Below are positions 8,453 through 18,684 of a stretch of DNA of 64,000 bases, in pieces. The stretch's first letter is position 1. The number at the start of each line of letters is the position of its first letter. The translations under genes were made by a program, and so were the position numbers. The DNA is taken from contig NZ_CP024923.1 of NCBI RefSeq assembly GCF_002796605.1, forward strand, positions 186,001 through 250,000, read 5' to 3'. The notes below the pieces were generated by a model. The model worked only from the letters and a program-made list of their open reading frames with translations. It ran no database searches and was not told the origin of the DNA. This stretch comes from Sphingomonas psychrotolerans (GTDB taxonomy: Bacteria; Pseudomonadota; Alphaproteobacteria; Sphingomonadales; Sphingomonadaceae).

Positions 8453-8683
8453 TTAGTCCGCCGTCACCAGCGGATGCCGCCCGCGGAAATCGTCGAGGAG
8501 GCGTTCGATGATGGCGTTCTCGCCGTTGCTCCCCGAGGGGGCGACCATCCAGTTGCAATGCGGATGGGTCTCGGGACTGTAGACGCGGATCTTGCCCAAC
8601 GCCGCGCGCCAGTCGCGCTTGCTGCCGCCGGCCTGACGCACCAATGCGGTCAGCAGCAGGTCCTGCAGTTCCACGACCGTCAT
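8453..8683 (-). CDS. conserved hypothetical 76-residue protein
   Basis: The chosen start (MTVVELQDLL) overlaps the stop codon of the upstream peptidase as ATGA, strong evidence for translational coupling. The small acidic/neutral protein has no signal peptide and contains WRAALGKIRVYS, HPHCNW and an acidic tail (LLDDFRGRHPLVTAD). I do not recognise the family and no catalytic motif is visible. Its tight coupling to a secreted peptidase suggests only shared expression. Confidence 0.7.
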   Translation of the reverse strand: MTVVELQDLLLTALVRQAGGSKRDWRAALGKIRVYSPETHPHCNWMVAPSGSNGENAIIERLLDDFRGRHPLVTAD

Positions 8684-10038
8684 TCGCTCGGGCGCCCGCC
8701 CGGCTTCCATTCGGGCTTGGCCTTGCTGTCCGCCAGGCTGCGCAGCGGCGCGACCAGCGACTGGATCGCCCGCGCCATGAACGGAATGTCGAGCTTGTCC
8801 ACCGTGTCCTCGGGCGTGTGATAGGTCGGCACCGTCGCCCAGCCCGAGACGGTGTGCGCGACCACGCCCTTCAGTGCCAAGGCATAATTGTCCGAGCGCT
8901 GGAAGAAGTTCTGCTCAGGGTATGGATCGGTGGTGATCAAAGCGCCGTGCGCCTTCAAGGTCTCGCCGAAGGTCGAGCGTTCATAGCCCGTCATCATCAT
9001 CGTGCCGGCGGGGAGCTTGGCGTCCTGCTGGCCGATCATCTCGATCTCGAGATTGGCGACGATGTCGCTGAGCGGCACCGGCGGATGTTCGGCGAACCAG
9101 CGCGCGCCGAAGCCGCCGGCTTCCTCGCTGCCATAAGCGACGAACAGGATGCCGCGGCGATGCTTCCTGCCCGCCAGCGTCCGCGCCAGCTCGAGCACCG
9201 CGGCGGTGCCCGAGGCGTCGTCATTGGCGCCGTACATCACCTTGCCGTCGGGGCGGACGCCGAGATGGTCGAGATGCGCAGTGACGAGCAGGACGCCCGC
9301 GGCCGGATCACTGCCGGGGAGATAGCCGAGCGCGTTGGTGGTGACCTGCGCCTGCTCGACCAGCCCGGGCAATTCGAGCGCTACATCGGTGCCGTCCTGC
9401 GCGGCGAGCTTGTCGAATGCGGCGTCGTTCAGCGCGACGACGGTCGGGCGGGGGCGGGGCGCTTCGCCCTTGATGGTGCGGGGGAGGCGGGGGCGGCCGC
9501 CGATCCGCTCGTAATAGGAGCGGGTCTGATCGGTGGCGCGGATGATCACCAGTTTGACCTTGGCCGGATCGACGCCGCCGGCGAACTGGAGCCCGTTTAC
9601 CCCCGCGCCGGTGACGATCAGCGCGTCGGCGGCGGGGGCCTGCTTCGGATCGGTGCCGGCAAAGACCGCTAGCTTGCCGCGGACCGGCTGGCCGGTGGAG
9701 GAGAACAGCAAGGGGGCATCGACCGGCACCCCGTTGGCAGTAAGGACGGGCGGGCGATCGAGCCGCAGGGTGACGATGTCGATCGGTTGGGTGTAGCCGG
9801 TCATCCCCGGCGCCATTGCGAGCCCATAGCCGCGGAACATCGCTGCGACATAAGCGGCCGCCGCGGCCTCGTCGGGCGTCGCGCTGCCGCGGCCGCGCAG
9901 CGCCGGGCCGGCGAGCAGGTCGACATGGGCGCGGACATGATCGGGGGTGATCGTCGCAGGCGCGCGTTGGGCCAGAGCGGGCGCGGTGAGCCCCGTCGCC
10001 AGCGCGCCGGCGAGGAGGATGGTCTTCAGTCTGTGCAT
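8680..10038 (-). CDS. secreted M28-family zinc aminopeptidase
   Basis: A 452-residue protein with a clear signal peptide (MHRLKTILLAGALATG..., cleavage after about ALAQ at residue 24), so it is exported to the periplasm or outside. The M28 co-catalytic zinc site is recognisable in VTAHLDHLG (His), GANDDASGTAAVLELA (bridging Asp), YGSEEAGGFGARWF (Glu pair) and EIEMIGQQD (Asp). Between the signal peptide and the catalytic core lies a PA-like insert (about 110-220) common in this family. It hydrolyses N-terminal residues from peptides; substrate preference is unknown. The start at 10038 is set by the signal peptide; the open frame extends far upstream through the repeat at 10281-10424, which is not coding. 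Confidence 0.9.
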   Translation of the reverse strand: MHRLKTILLAGALATGLTAPALAQRAPATITPDHVRAHVDLLAGPALRGRGSATPDEAAAAAYVAAMFRGYGLAMAPGMTGYTQPIDIVTLRLDRPPVLTANGVPVDAPLLFSSTGQPVRGKLAVFAGTDPKQAPAADALIVTGAGVNGLQFAGGVDPAKVKLVIIRATDQTRSYYERIGGRPRLPRTIKGEAPRPRPTVVALNDAAFDKLAAQDGTDVALELPGLVEQAQVTTNALGYLPGSDPAAGVLLVTAHLDHLGVRPDGKVMYGANDDASGTAAVLELARTLAGRKHRRGILFVAYGSEEAGGFGARWFAEHPPVPLSDIVANLEIEMIGQQDAKLPAGTMMMTGYERSTFGETLKAHGALITTDPYPEQNFFQRSDNYALALKGVVAHTVSGWATVPTYHTPEDTVDKLDIPFMARAIQSLVAPLRSLADSKAKPEWKPGGRPSE

Positions 10039-10124
10039 GATGCCCCGGTGGTTGGAATTCGCGCCGAGCTTAGGAAGCGGCGGAGCGGAGGGCAACGGGG
10101 CGCGGGCGGCAAGGCCCGATTTGG

Positions 10125-10229
10125 TTGACTGCTTGACTCGACTGCTTGACTCGAAAGCGGGTTTTGTCGGCGAAGTTGACTCATTAGAATATTGAAATAT
10201 CACGATAATTTTTGTGGCGTGCTTGACTC
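10125..10229 (+). repeat. cluster of five TTGACT(C) motifs
   Basis: TTGACT occurs at 10125, 10133, 10146, 10176 and 10223; the second and third lie in a tandem 13-bp unit GACTGCTTGACTC (10127-10139 and 10140-10152). Five copies in about 105 bp is far above chance. They could be degenerate -35 elements or binding half-sites; no protein is implied by the sequence itself. Confidence 0.6.
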
Positions 10230-10280
10230 GCTCGCAGGGTGCGCGACACCGAGCGCTACACCCGCGCCATGCAGGCGCCT

Positions 10281-10424
10281 GCTGCGCGACGCGAAGGTCG
10301 CGGGGGAGCGTCGGGCGAGTTGACCAAGGCATGGGACGTGCGGCGATCTGAGTTTTTACCGGCGACGGCGGCAAGGCCGACCGCCCGAGGCAAGCAGACG
10401 AAATCCTACATTGCAAGCGGCCCC
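10281..10424 (+). repeat. direct repeat copy A (left of the DUF6454-like gene)
   Basis: About 144 bp that aligns collinearly with 11395-11537. Within it, a block of 25 identical bases (10383-10407 against 11498-11522) and one of 14 (10366-10379 against 11479-11492) are preserved, and the preceding 60 bp are clearly related. Both copies are in the same orientation and flank a single gene. Confidence 0.75.
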
Positions 10425-10510
10425 GGGCGGCCGACCCTGAGGCAATGCAGCTTTTCTGACACACGACTTTGCCATGGAGCGTGGACACGCAAAATCCGGG
10501 GGCAAGTCAG

Positions 10511-11353
10511 ATGATCCGCAAGACCATCCGATCGAGTTTGACTGCGCTTTTCCTGCTGTTGCCGAGCCTGTCGGTGTCCGCCGCGCCGGACCAGTTCACC
10601 GACGGGATCGAGCAAGCGCGTCTGGTGGGTTCGCTCAGGCTCGAAGGGGAATTGTTTCACGTTCAGGGGCTCGAGCTCGATCGCCGGCGGATCTGGGTCA
10701 CGTCGGTCGATCAGGAAAACCGCAAGGGCTATATCCACGAGTTCGACCGGCGCACGGGCAAGCTCCTGCGGCGACGCGAGCTGACCGACGGGGCGCGCTA
10801 TCATCCAGGCGGGATCTCGATTTCGGGGCGCTCGATCTGGGTTCCGGTCGCGGAATTGAAGCCGAACAGCTCGGCGATACTGCTCGAACTCGATGCCGAC
10901 AGCCTGCGGGTCCGCCGCAAGATCCGCGTCGCGGACCATCTGGGGTGTGTCGCGGCATCGGGCCGCACGCTTGTCGCGGGCAATTGGGACAGCGAATTGC
11001 TCTACATCTTCGATCTGGCCGACAATGGCCGGGTCCGCACCGTGCCGAACCCTTCGCCGACGCACCATCAGGACATGAAGTTCGTCGACGGACAATTGGT
11101 GGCGGGCGGATCGCTGACGCTGTGGAGCGGCGCGGTCGACTGGATCGACTGGCCGTCGATGAAGCTTCGGCGGACATTGCGCTCCGGCGCGATCGGACCG
11201 GTCAGGCCGCTGGGCCGCGGCGGACCCTATACCGGCGAAGGCATGGCGATCGAGGGCCGCGAACTCTATGTCGTTCCGGAAGATGGCCCCAGCCGGCTGT
11301 TTCATTTTCGGTTGGACGGTGGCGGGGAGAGTGGGGCGGTTTTGCCGGCGTAG
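10511..11353 (+). CDS. secreted beta-propeller-like protein (DUF6454-type)
   Basis: A 280-residue protein starting at MIRKTIRSSL, with a signal peptide cleaved near residue 24 (SVSAA). The mature part consists of repeated strand-rich units: VQGLELDRRRIWVTSV, GYIHEFDRRTGKLLRR, HPGGISISGRSIWVPVAE, RTLVAGNWDSELLYIFD. This pattern matches the DUF6454 group of exported proteins, which I think adopts a propeller fold, but no enzymatic function is known. An upstream ATG at 10469 is rejected because the signal peptide starts at 10511. The gene stands alone on this strand, bracketed by two direct repeats of about 144 bp, which suggests it moved or was duplicated as a unit. Confidence 0.75.
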   Translation: MIRKTIRSSLTALFLLLPSLSVSAAPDQFTDGIEQARLVGSLRLEGELFHVQGLELDRRRIWVTSVDQENRKGYIHEFDRRTGKLLRRRELTDGARYHPGGISISGRSIWVPVAELKPNSSAILLELDADSLRVRRKIRVADHLGCVAASGRTLVAGNWDSELLYIFDLADNGRVRTVPNPSPTHHQDMKFVDGQLVAGGSLTLWSGAVDWIDWPSMKLRRTLRSGAIGPVRPLGRGGPYTGEGMAIEGRELYVVPEDGPSRLFHFRLDGGGESGAVLPA

Positions 11354-11394
11354 TTGGGCGTGAGAGGCGCGTTGCCGGCGCGGGACACTTGCCC

Positions 11395-11537
11395 GCTTCG
11401 CGCCGCGAGGGTCACAGCGAAGCGTCAGGCGGGTTGACCGGGCCATAGGACGTGAGGCGATCCGCGGTTGCTACGTGGCGGCGGCAAGGCCGCTCCCGCC
11501 CGAGGCAAGCAGACGAAATCCTGCTTTGCGAGGGGCC
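11395..11537 (+). repeat. direct repeat copy B (right of the DUF6454-like gene)
   Basis: The partner of 10281-10424 in the same orientation. The identical core ends in GCAAGCAGACGAAATCCT (11505-11522). It occupies most of the gap between the propeller-like gene and the convergent esterase. No coding potential is apparent. Confidence 0.75.
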
Positions 11538-11559
11538 GATGGCTGTCAGAGCCTGCAGG

Positions 11560-12510
11560 CTAGGGGCGCGCAGCCTGCAGGAAGCCATGCATCCGCAGCC
11601 AGTCCGCGAACGCGCCGAACCAGCCGGTGCTCGTGGTGTCCTTTTTGTACATGCCGAAACCGTGCCCGCCCTGCTCGTAGAGGTGGAACTCGACCGGCCG
11701 CTTCGCCGCCCGCCAGTTCTCGATCAGGCCGAAGCCACTATTGCCGAAGAGCGGATCGTCGGCAGCGAGCGCGGCGAACATCGGCGGCGCGGCGGCAGGC
11801 ACTGTCATCGACGCCAGCGGACCATAGATGTTGCCGATGAACGCGGGCTTCGCCTCCTCACCGGCGAGCGTGGTGGCCATCGTCAGCATCGCGCCCGCCG
11901 AGAAACCAATCATGCCGATCCGTTCGGGATCGATCCGCCATTCCTTCGCCCGCCGGCGGATCAACGCGAAGGCCGCGCGCGCATCGGCGATCTGCGGGGC
12001 GAGACCGGTGATCGCCGCATCGGGCGCGGGCCGCGGCGGTCGCGCCGCGCCGCTGAACATCTCGCGCATCGAGCGCTCGAACGCAGCCATATCCTGCGGG
12101 GTCTGGTTCAGGCGATATTTGAGCACGAATGCCGCGACGCCGCGGTCGGCGAGCGCCCTGGCGACATCCCAGCCTTCATTCTGCATCGACAAGGTCCGGA
12201 AGCCGCCGCCCGGCGCGACGACGATGGCGGCGCCGGTGGCCTTCGCCGGATCGGGCAGGAAGGGGGTGAGCGTCGCGACGGTGACGTTGCGCGCGAAGAC
12301 GCTGCCATATTGGCTATGCCATGCCTCCGGCGCGGTGACGCCCGGCAGCGCGCCGGTTTTCAGTTCGATCGCGCCCGGCTGGGCCGGAGCCGCGATCGGC
12401 GTCATCCGGTCGTTCTGGGCGTGGGCGCGGGGGGCGAGCGCGCAGGTGGCGATCAAGGCAATCGCCGCCATGCCCGTGCTCATCCAGTGCCTCTGATTGG
12501 TGGTGCGCAT
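11560..12510 (-). CDS. secreted alpha/beta-hydrolase, acetyl-xylan-esterase-like
   Basis: A 316-residue protein. Start at 12510 (MRTTNQRHW) because AGGAGGGG sits directly before it; another ATG is at 12525. The signal peptide runs to about AHAQ (residue 32). The hydrolase features are the oxyanion motif VVAPGGGFRTLSMQNEGWD, the nucleophile elbow GFSAG, and a late catalytic His in EQGGHGFGMY. This arrangement is typical of exported esterases found next to plant-polysaccharide glycosidases. The adjacent upstream gene on the same strand is a GH43 enzyme with a short gap, so the pair probably deacetylates and trims a xylan- or arabinan-type polymer. Substrate is inferred. Confidence 0.85.
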   Translation of the reverse strand: MRTTNQRHWMSTGMAAIALIATCALAPRAHAQNDRMTPIAAPAQPGAIELKTGALPGVTAPEAWHSQYGSVFARNVTVATLTPFLPDPAKATGAAIVVAPGGGFRTLSMQNEGWDVARALADRGVAAFVLKYRLNQTPQDMAAFERSMREMFSGAARPPRPAPDAAITGLAPQIADARAAFALIRRRAKEWRIDPERIGMIGFSAGAMLTMATTLAGEEAKPAFIGNIYGPLASMTVPAAAPPMFAALAADDPLFGNSGFGLIENWRAAKRPVEFHLYEQGGHGFGMYKKDTTSTGWFGAFADWLRMHGFLQAARP

Positions 12511-12564
12511 CGTTCCCCTCCTCATTGTGCCGGCCGATTTTCGGCTCGACGTGTCGTTTCCGGC

Positions 12565-13581
12565 CTAGCGTGGACGCGGCGCCGAGATGCCGGCGTCGGT
12601 CTGGACGACGGGCTTCAGCGTGCCGTCGGCATTATATTGGAGATGCTCCACGGTGACCGCGCGGCGCCCGATCGATCCGTTCTGGTCGCCGATCGTGAGC
12701 GCGGCGTTATGGAGAAACAGGTACCAGTCGCCCTTGAACCGGGCGATCCCCGGGTGGATCGTGAAGCTGTATTTGCCCGATCCGGTGAGTTCGCCGCGCC
12801 ACGTCCAGGGCCCCCGGATCGACGGCGCGGTGGCGTAGGATATCTTCTCGTCGCGGTGTTTCGACCGGTCGAGCGAGGCATAGGTCAGGTAGTAAAGCGG
12901 GCCGCGTTTGTGCAGCCACGGCCCTTCCTCGAAATGCGGCGGCGTGATCTCGGTGATCGGGCCGTCGATCTCGATCATGTTGGGCTTGAGCTTGGCGATA
13001 TAGCATTGGCGGTTGCCCCACGCGATCCACGTCGTCCCGTCCTCGTCGGTGAACACTGTGGGGTCGATATCCTCCCAGCTATGGGTGCCCTTCGGCGTCA
13101 TCTGGTTGGTGATCAGCGCGGCGCCCTTCGCGTCGACGAATGGGCCGGTGGGCGTGTCGGAGACCGCGACCGCGATCGCCTTGCCGGGGTGCGTATCGTC
13201 ATGCTCGACCGCGGCGTAGAACCAGAATTTGCCGTTCTTCTGGATCGCCTGCGATGCCCAGGCGTCCTTCTTCGCCCATTTGAAGTCGGTCGCCTTCAGG
13301 ATCGGACCGTGATCGGTCCAGCGCTTCATGTCGGTGGTCGAGTAGACGAGCCATTCGCGCATGTTGAACATCTCGTCGCGCTGCGCTTCGTCATGCCCGA
13401 CATAGAGATAGAGCCGATCACCCACGACCAGCGGCGCCGGGTCGGCGGTGAACTTGTCGCGGATGAGGGGATTGGCCTGCGGAGCATCGGGGGCCTGTTG
13501 CGCCGCGGTACCGACCGGGCATGTTAGCGCTATCATAAATAGCGCTGCGAAAGCCTTGTCGCTGATACCCTTGCCCACCAT
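12565..13581 (-). CDS. glycoside hydrolase family 43 protein (xylosidase/arabinofuranosidase-like)
   Basis: A 338-residue secreted protein. The start at 13581 (MVGKGISDKAF) has GGAGAG upstream and gives a proper signal peptide ending near TAAQQ (residue 29). The five-bladed propeller acid residues are visible: catalytic base Asp47 in FTADPAPLVV, the pKa-modulating Asp in DIDPTVFTDEDG and the acid Glu in HFEEGPWLHKRGPLYYLTY. Activity on beta-xylosides or alpha-arabinofuranosides is the family norm; the exact specificity cannot be read from the sequence. It is likely co-transcribed with the downstream esterase. A palindrome upstream (13609-13619) may be its operator. Confidence 0.9.
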   Translation of the reverse strand: MVGKGISDKAFAALFMIALTCPVGTAAQQAPDAPQANPLIRDKFTADPAPLVVGDRLYLYVGHDEAQRDEMFNMREWLVYSTTDMKRWTDHGPILKATDFKWAKKDAWASQAIQKNGKFWFYAAVEHDDTHPGKAIAVAVSDTPTGPFVDAKGAALITNQMTPKGTHSWEDIDPTVFTDEDGTTWIAWGNRQCYIAKLKPNMIEIDGPITEITPPHFEEGPWLHKRGPLYYLTYASLDRSKHRDEKISYATAPSIRGPWTWRGELTGSGKYSFTIHPGIARFKGDWYLFLHNAALTIGDQNGSIGRRAVTVEHLQYNADGTLKPVVQTDAGISAPRPR

Positions 13582-13608
13582 CGCTCTCCGGATTGTTTGG
13601 GCGTAGAA

Positions 13609-13619
13609 TAGTCGGACTA
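13609..13619. promoter_or_regulatory. palindrome TAGTC-G-GACTA upstream of GH43, candidate GntR-type operator
   Basis: A perfect 5-bp inverted repeat around one base, 28 bp before the GH43 start codon. The pattern TNGTC-N-GACNA matches the general form of FadR/FCD-subfamily GntR sites, which often control sugar-acid and hemicellulose genes. No cognate regulator is in the window. Confidence 0.35.
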
Positions 13620-13678
13620 ATCGCTTCGTCAATGCGGGCGGACGGTAAGCGGGACGAGAAGCTCTCTAGCGCTGCCGC

Positions 13679-13960
13679 TCAGCTTGGGAGCAAGGCACGC
13701 GCGCCGGCCTTGAGCGCGCGGTCGGCCAGCAAGATGTCGGCGGTGATCACGATGGCGCCGGGGGCCGATGCTTCCGCGATCCAGTCGTCGGCGGCGTCGA
13801 AGCCGTCGCTGACCACCACCCGGCTGAGCAAAGGGTGCGCGGGGATGCGCAGATGCTGGTTGCTCACCACCACGACGGCAACGTCGTGGCGCCAGGCGAC
13901 CTTGTAGACCTCCTCCTTCACCGGGCAGGCGTCGCCGTCGACGAGGATCCCTACGCTCAC
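13679..13960 (-). pseudogene. truncated copy of the UPF0178 (YaiI/YqxD) gene
   Basis: A 93-residue frame from a GTG at 13960 that repeats the first about 90 residues of the intact UPF0178 protein at 16362-16823 (MSVGILVDGDACPVKEE... against MSVRILVDGDACPVKEE...) and then stops in unrelated sequence. About 60 C-terminal residues are missing. The nucleotide match (13698-13971 with 16561-16834) has 14 differences in 274 bp by my count, with no indel. Many differences are silent or conservative, so it has been kept open so far, but without the C-terminal half it is probably not functional. Confidence 0.85.
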
Positions 13961-13971
13961 CGCTGCGGCGG
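13698..13971 (-). repeat. 274-bp duplicated segment, copy 1
   Basis: Direct repeat of 16561-16834, about 95% identical by hand count. It includes the last about 11 nt of the DEAD-box helicase gene plus the 5' part of the UPF0178 gene, and the two copies bracket the acyltransferase gene. Confidence 0.85.
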
Positions 13972-14190
13972 ACGGGCGTGCGCATGGTGGGGGAATAGAA
14001 GGAAGAGGTGGCAGAGAGAGGGCTCGGAGGAGAGAAGTAGAAGGCTCTCACCCAACCCTCTCTCGCGAAGGCGGGAGAGGGCTAGAAGGCGCGGACGTAT
14101 CGAGGGCGGTGGGGCAGCCGCCCGCCTGACCGCAACCACCGCCGCATGCAGCGGCCCTGCAGGATCGGGCGTAGCGCACCGTAGCGCCTG
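13972..14190. other. non-coding stretch downstream of the acyltransferase
   Basis: No gene seen. It contains a hairpin (CCCTCTC 14056-14062 with GAGAGGG 14075-14081) that could end transcription of the acyltransferase on the minus strand; no clear T-run follows. Confidence 0.4.
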
Positions 14191-16242
14191 TCAGCCGACT
14201 GACCGGTGCGCCGACAGCAAGGCCCGTCGGAACGCCGGGTACAGCAGGGAATTGCCATATCCGCTGAGATGATCGCCGTCGAAGAATAAGGGCTTGTCGC
14301 CGCGCATGGCGCGGCAGGGGTCCTCGGGACACAGGTCGGCGAACGGGTCCCACACGGAAATGGCGGGGGCCGCATCTGCCAGCGTTCGCATTGCCGCGAC
14401 CACGCTCCGGCGGCGGGCCAGCAATTCGTTCCGTCCGGCCGCCAGCCCTGCACGGCAGACCGGGTTGTTCCGGTTGAACCAGTCGGCACAGCGATAGGCC
14501 GGGCTCTGGAAGAGCGGCTTGGGTGCCTCGAACAGCATCGCCGCGCCCTTGCGGCCGAGCAGCCGCAGGAGTGCGAGAGCCTCGTCGATCGCTTCGGGCG
14601 GAACCGCCTCCGCGGGGCGGAGCGGATCGCGGCCGGCCGCCGGCGCTGCGGGGGCGTGGTGGAGGCGCAATCCGGGGAAGAAGATCACATCGCCCGCGGA
14701 TGCGGAGGCGCGCACTTCGTCGAGTGCGGTCTTGTAGAAGGATCGGCAGCCGGGCCGGCTCGCCATGGTCTGGAGGAGCTCGAGGAACGGGCAGTGGGCG
14801 CGGAAATAGACCACGATCCTGGCGCCGCTCTCCGCGGCGAATTGGCGGAGATTGGGGGTGTAGGCGACGCCGTGCGAGTCCCCCAGGACGATGATCTTCG
14901 ACGCCGGTCCCGCGCGCCGACAGTTTTCGGGCGACCAGCCAATCCTCGAGCCGCCGGCGATGCTTGCTTCCTCCTGACGGAGGGCGCAATTGGCCGGGCC
15001 GGGGTCGAGCGGACGATCGGGCTCTGCGTACCAGCTTGCCCGATCGCGAGTCACGCTCAGCGACAAATGCTGGCGGTTGCCCAGGAGGACCGTTCCGGTG
15101 AGGAATGCCAGCATGACCGACCCGAGCGCGATGCGGAGAATGCCCCCGCGGGCGGTCTTGCCGTGCCGGGCGCGGGTGCGGAGCGGGCGCTCGACCAGCC
15201 GATAGGACAAGTGCGCCAGCACGACCGAAACGGCGAGCGCGGCGAGCTGCAGCGCGAGGCTGTCCAGCCCGACGGTCCAGCGGAAAAGGACGAGGACGGG
15301 CCAGTGCCACAGATAGAGCGAGTAGGACAGCCGCCCGGTGAAGGTCGCGGGTCCGCTGCGGAGCAGCCTGGCGATGGCGAGTTCGGGGCAGGAACAGACC
15401 GTTGCGATCAGTCCGGCGGTTCCGAGCACCGGCAGCAAAGCAAGGGGAAAGGGGAAGAAGCCGGGAGCGGCGAAGCCCAGCCCGGCGGCGATCGCTGCCA
15501 CGCTCACGGCGGCAAAGACGGCGCGGAAGGGACGGCTCGATGCGCCGAGCCGGGCGCGCCAGGTGGCGTGCGCCGTGCACAGCAATACGCCCGCGCCCAA
15601 TTCCCAGAAGCGGCAGACGATCGAATAGAAAGCGAGCCTTGGCTGTGTCGCCCCGAACCAGGCGGCGAGGGTGAGCGAGAGGAGGGAAAGTCCGCCGATC
15701 ACCCACAGCATGCGTGCGGGCGGCCCACGCCTGCTCCAGTACAGCAGAAGCGGGAAGGCGAGATAGAATTGCTCCTCGACGCCGAGCGACCAGGTGTGAG
15801 TGAACGGATTGAGCGTGGCCAGCGGCTCGAAATAGCCGTCCGCTCCGTTGACGAGCACCAGATTGCTGACACCGAACAAGGCAGCGAGGCCGACATGGGA
15901 CGGGTCGCGGGCGAGCCAGCCTTGCGGCACGAAGAGCTGCGCCGCCAGCAAGGTCGCCAACAGCATGACGATCAATGCCGGCAGGATGCGGACCGCACGC
16001 CGCGCGTAGAAGTCGAGAGCCAGCGCCCGGAAGCTGGCGAAGTCGCGGGTCAGCAGCGATCGGGTGACCACGAATCCGGACACGACGAAGAACATGTCGA
16101 CGCCGGTGAAGCCCCCGGGCAGGGCGCCCGGCCAAAGGTGGAAGACGATCACCGTCCCGACTGCGAGGGCGCGGATTCCGTCGATCTCCGGTATGTGCCC
16201 GGCCGACACAGATTCCTCGCGGTTCACGGCGCTCCGTTCCAT
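14191..16242 (-). CDS. OafA/YrhL-type acyltransferase with C-terminal SGNH domain
   Basis: About 683 residues from ATG 16242 (a GTG at 16272 would add 10). The N-terminal part is an acyltransferase-3 membrane domain with about ten transmembrane helices; it begins with EIDGIRALAVGTVIVFHLWP and contains GGFTGVDMFFVVSGFVV and FTHTWSLGVEEQFYLAFP. The C-terminal about 280 residues are an SGNH hydrolase-like domain with the block I motif VLGDSHG and the block V motif DGDHLSGYGN. Such fusions O-acetylate surface polysaccharides or peptidoglycan, moving the acetyl group across the inner membrane. Its substrate is unknown. It lies between the truncated and intact copies of the UPF0178 gene, hinting at insertion of this segment. 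Confidence 0.92.
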   Translation of the reverse strand: MERSAVNREESVSAGHIPEIDGIRALAVGTVIVFHLWPGALPGGFTGVDMFFVVSGFVVTRSLLTRDFASFRALALDFYARRAVRILPALIVMLLATLLAAQLFVPQGWLARDPSHVGLAALFGVSNLVLVNGADGYFEPLATLNPFTHTWSLGVEEQFYLAFPLLLYWSRRGPPARMLWVIGGLSLLSLTLAAWFGATQPRLAFYSIVCRFWELGAGVLLCTAHATWRARLGASSRPFRAVFAAVSVAAIAAGLGFAAPGFFPFPLALLPVLGTAGLIATVCSCPELAIARLLRSGPATFTGRLSYSLYLWHWPVLVLFRWTVGLDSLALQLAALAVSVVLAHLSYRLVERPLRTRARHGKTARGGILRIALGSVMLAFLTGTVLLGNRQHLSLSVTRDRASWYAEPDRPLDPGPANCALRQEEASIAGGSRIGWSPENCRRAGPASKIIVLGDSHGVAYTPNLRQFAAESGARIVVYFRAHCPFLELLQTMASRPGCRSFYKTALDEVRASASAGDVIFFPGLRLHHAPAAPAAGRDPLRPAEAVPPEAIDEALALLRLLGRKGAAMLFEAPKPLFQSPAYRCADWFNRNNPVCRAGLAAGRNELLARRRSVVAAMRTLADAAPAISVWDPFADLCPEDPCRAMRGDKPLFFDGDHLSGYGNSLLYPAFRRALLSAHRSVG

Positions 16243-16361
16243 CTGCAACACAGTGACCGCCTGATTAAGCACGATATGTTAACCGGCAGTGCCCGGGGGA
16301 GCGTGATGGTTGTCGAGACTTTGCGGGCTAATATCGCGCAGTCGCGCACGAGCGACTGCAG

Positions 16362-16819
16362 CTACGCCTGCTGACCCCGCTTCACCGCCACCACCGCCGT
16401 ATCGAGCGCCTGCAGGAACCGCGAGCGATCCGTCGCCGCGAAGGGCTTCGGGCCGCCGAGCTGGTCGCCGCCCGCGCGCAGATCGGCCATGATCGCGCGG
16501 GTGGCGATGGCGCCGCCGATCGAGCTGGTGGTGAAGGGCTTGCCGGTGGGGGAGAGGACCCGCGCGCCGGCCTTGAGCGCGCGGTCGGCCAGCAAGATGT
16601 CGGCGGTGATCACGATCGCGCCGGGGGCCGATTGCTCGGCGATCCAGTCGTCGGCGGCGTCGAAGCCGTCGCTGACCACCACCCGGCTCAGCAAGGGGTG
16701 CGCCGGGATGCGCAGATGCTGGTTGCTCACCACCACGACGGCGACTTCGTGGCGCCAGGCGACCTTGTAGATCTCCTCCTTCACCGGGCAGGCGTCGCCG
16801 TCGACGAGAATTCGTACGC

Positions 16820-16823
<4 letters not shown>
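16362..16823 (-). CDS. yaiI: UPF0178 family protein (YaiI/YqxD)
   Basis: A 153-residue protein with a GTG start that overlaps the helicase stop codon (GTGA). The family hallmark ILVDGDACPVKEEIYKVA is at the N-terminus, followed by VVVSNQHLRIP, DDWIAE, VITADILLADRAL and a C-terminal SIGGAIATRAIMADLR segment. The fold is PIN/NYN-like and a nuclease or nucleotide-binding role is suspected for the family, but the function is not established. Coupling to a DEAD-box RNA helicase fits an RNA-related job. A 5' fragment of this gene is duplicated at 13679-13960. Confidence 0.93.

Positions 16824-16834
<11 letters not shown>
16561..16834 (-). repeat. 274-bp duplicated segment, copy 2 (within the intact gene)
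   Basis: The partner of 13698-13971, lying across the helicase 3' end and the UPF0178 5' part. Being inside two intact, overlapping genes, it is the likely source copy. Confidence 0.85.
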
Positions 16835-18610
<1,776 letters not shown>

Positions 18611-18684
18611 GGAACCGCGCACATGGGGGTGCGGGACGCGAAGGGCAAGGAAATTCGCGGTTACCGGGACAAGTCGGGAAGCGA

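Larger units (their letters stand above)
10039..10510. other. 472-bp intergenic region with repeats
   Basis: No convincing gene. It holds the TTGACTC cluster (10125-10229), an AT-rich patch (10183-10215) that may carry the promoter of the peptidase or of the downstream secreted protein, and repeat copy A (10281-10424). Confidence 0.6.

Noticed and set aside
11452..13527. A 691-codon plus-strand frame opposite the esterase and GH43 genes
   Set aside because: It spans two real genes and their gap in antisense; composition is typical of an antisense shadow.
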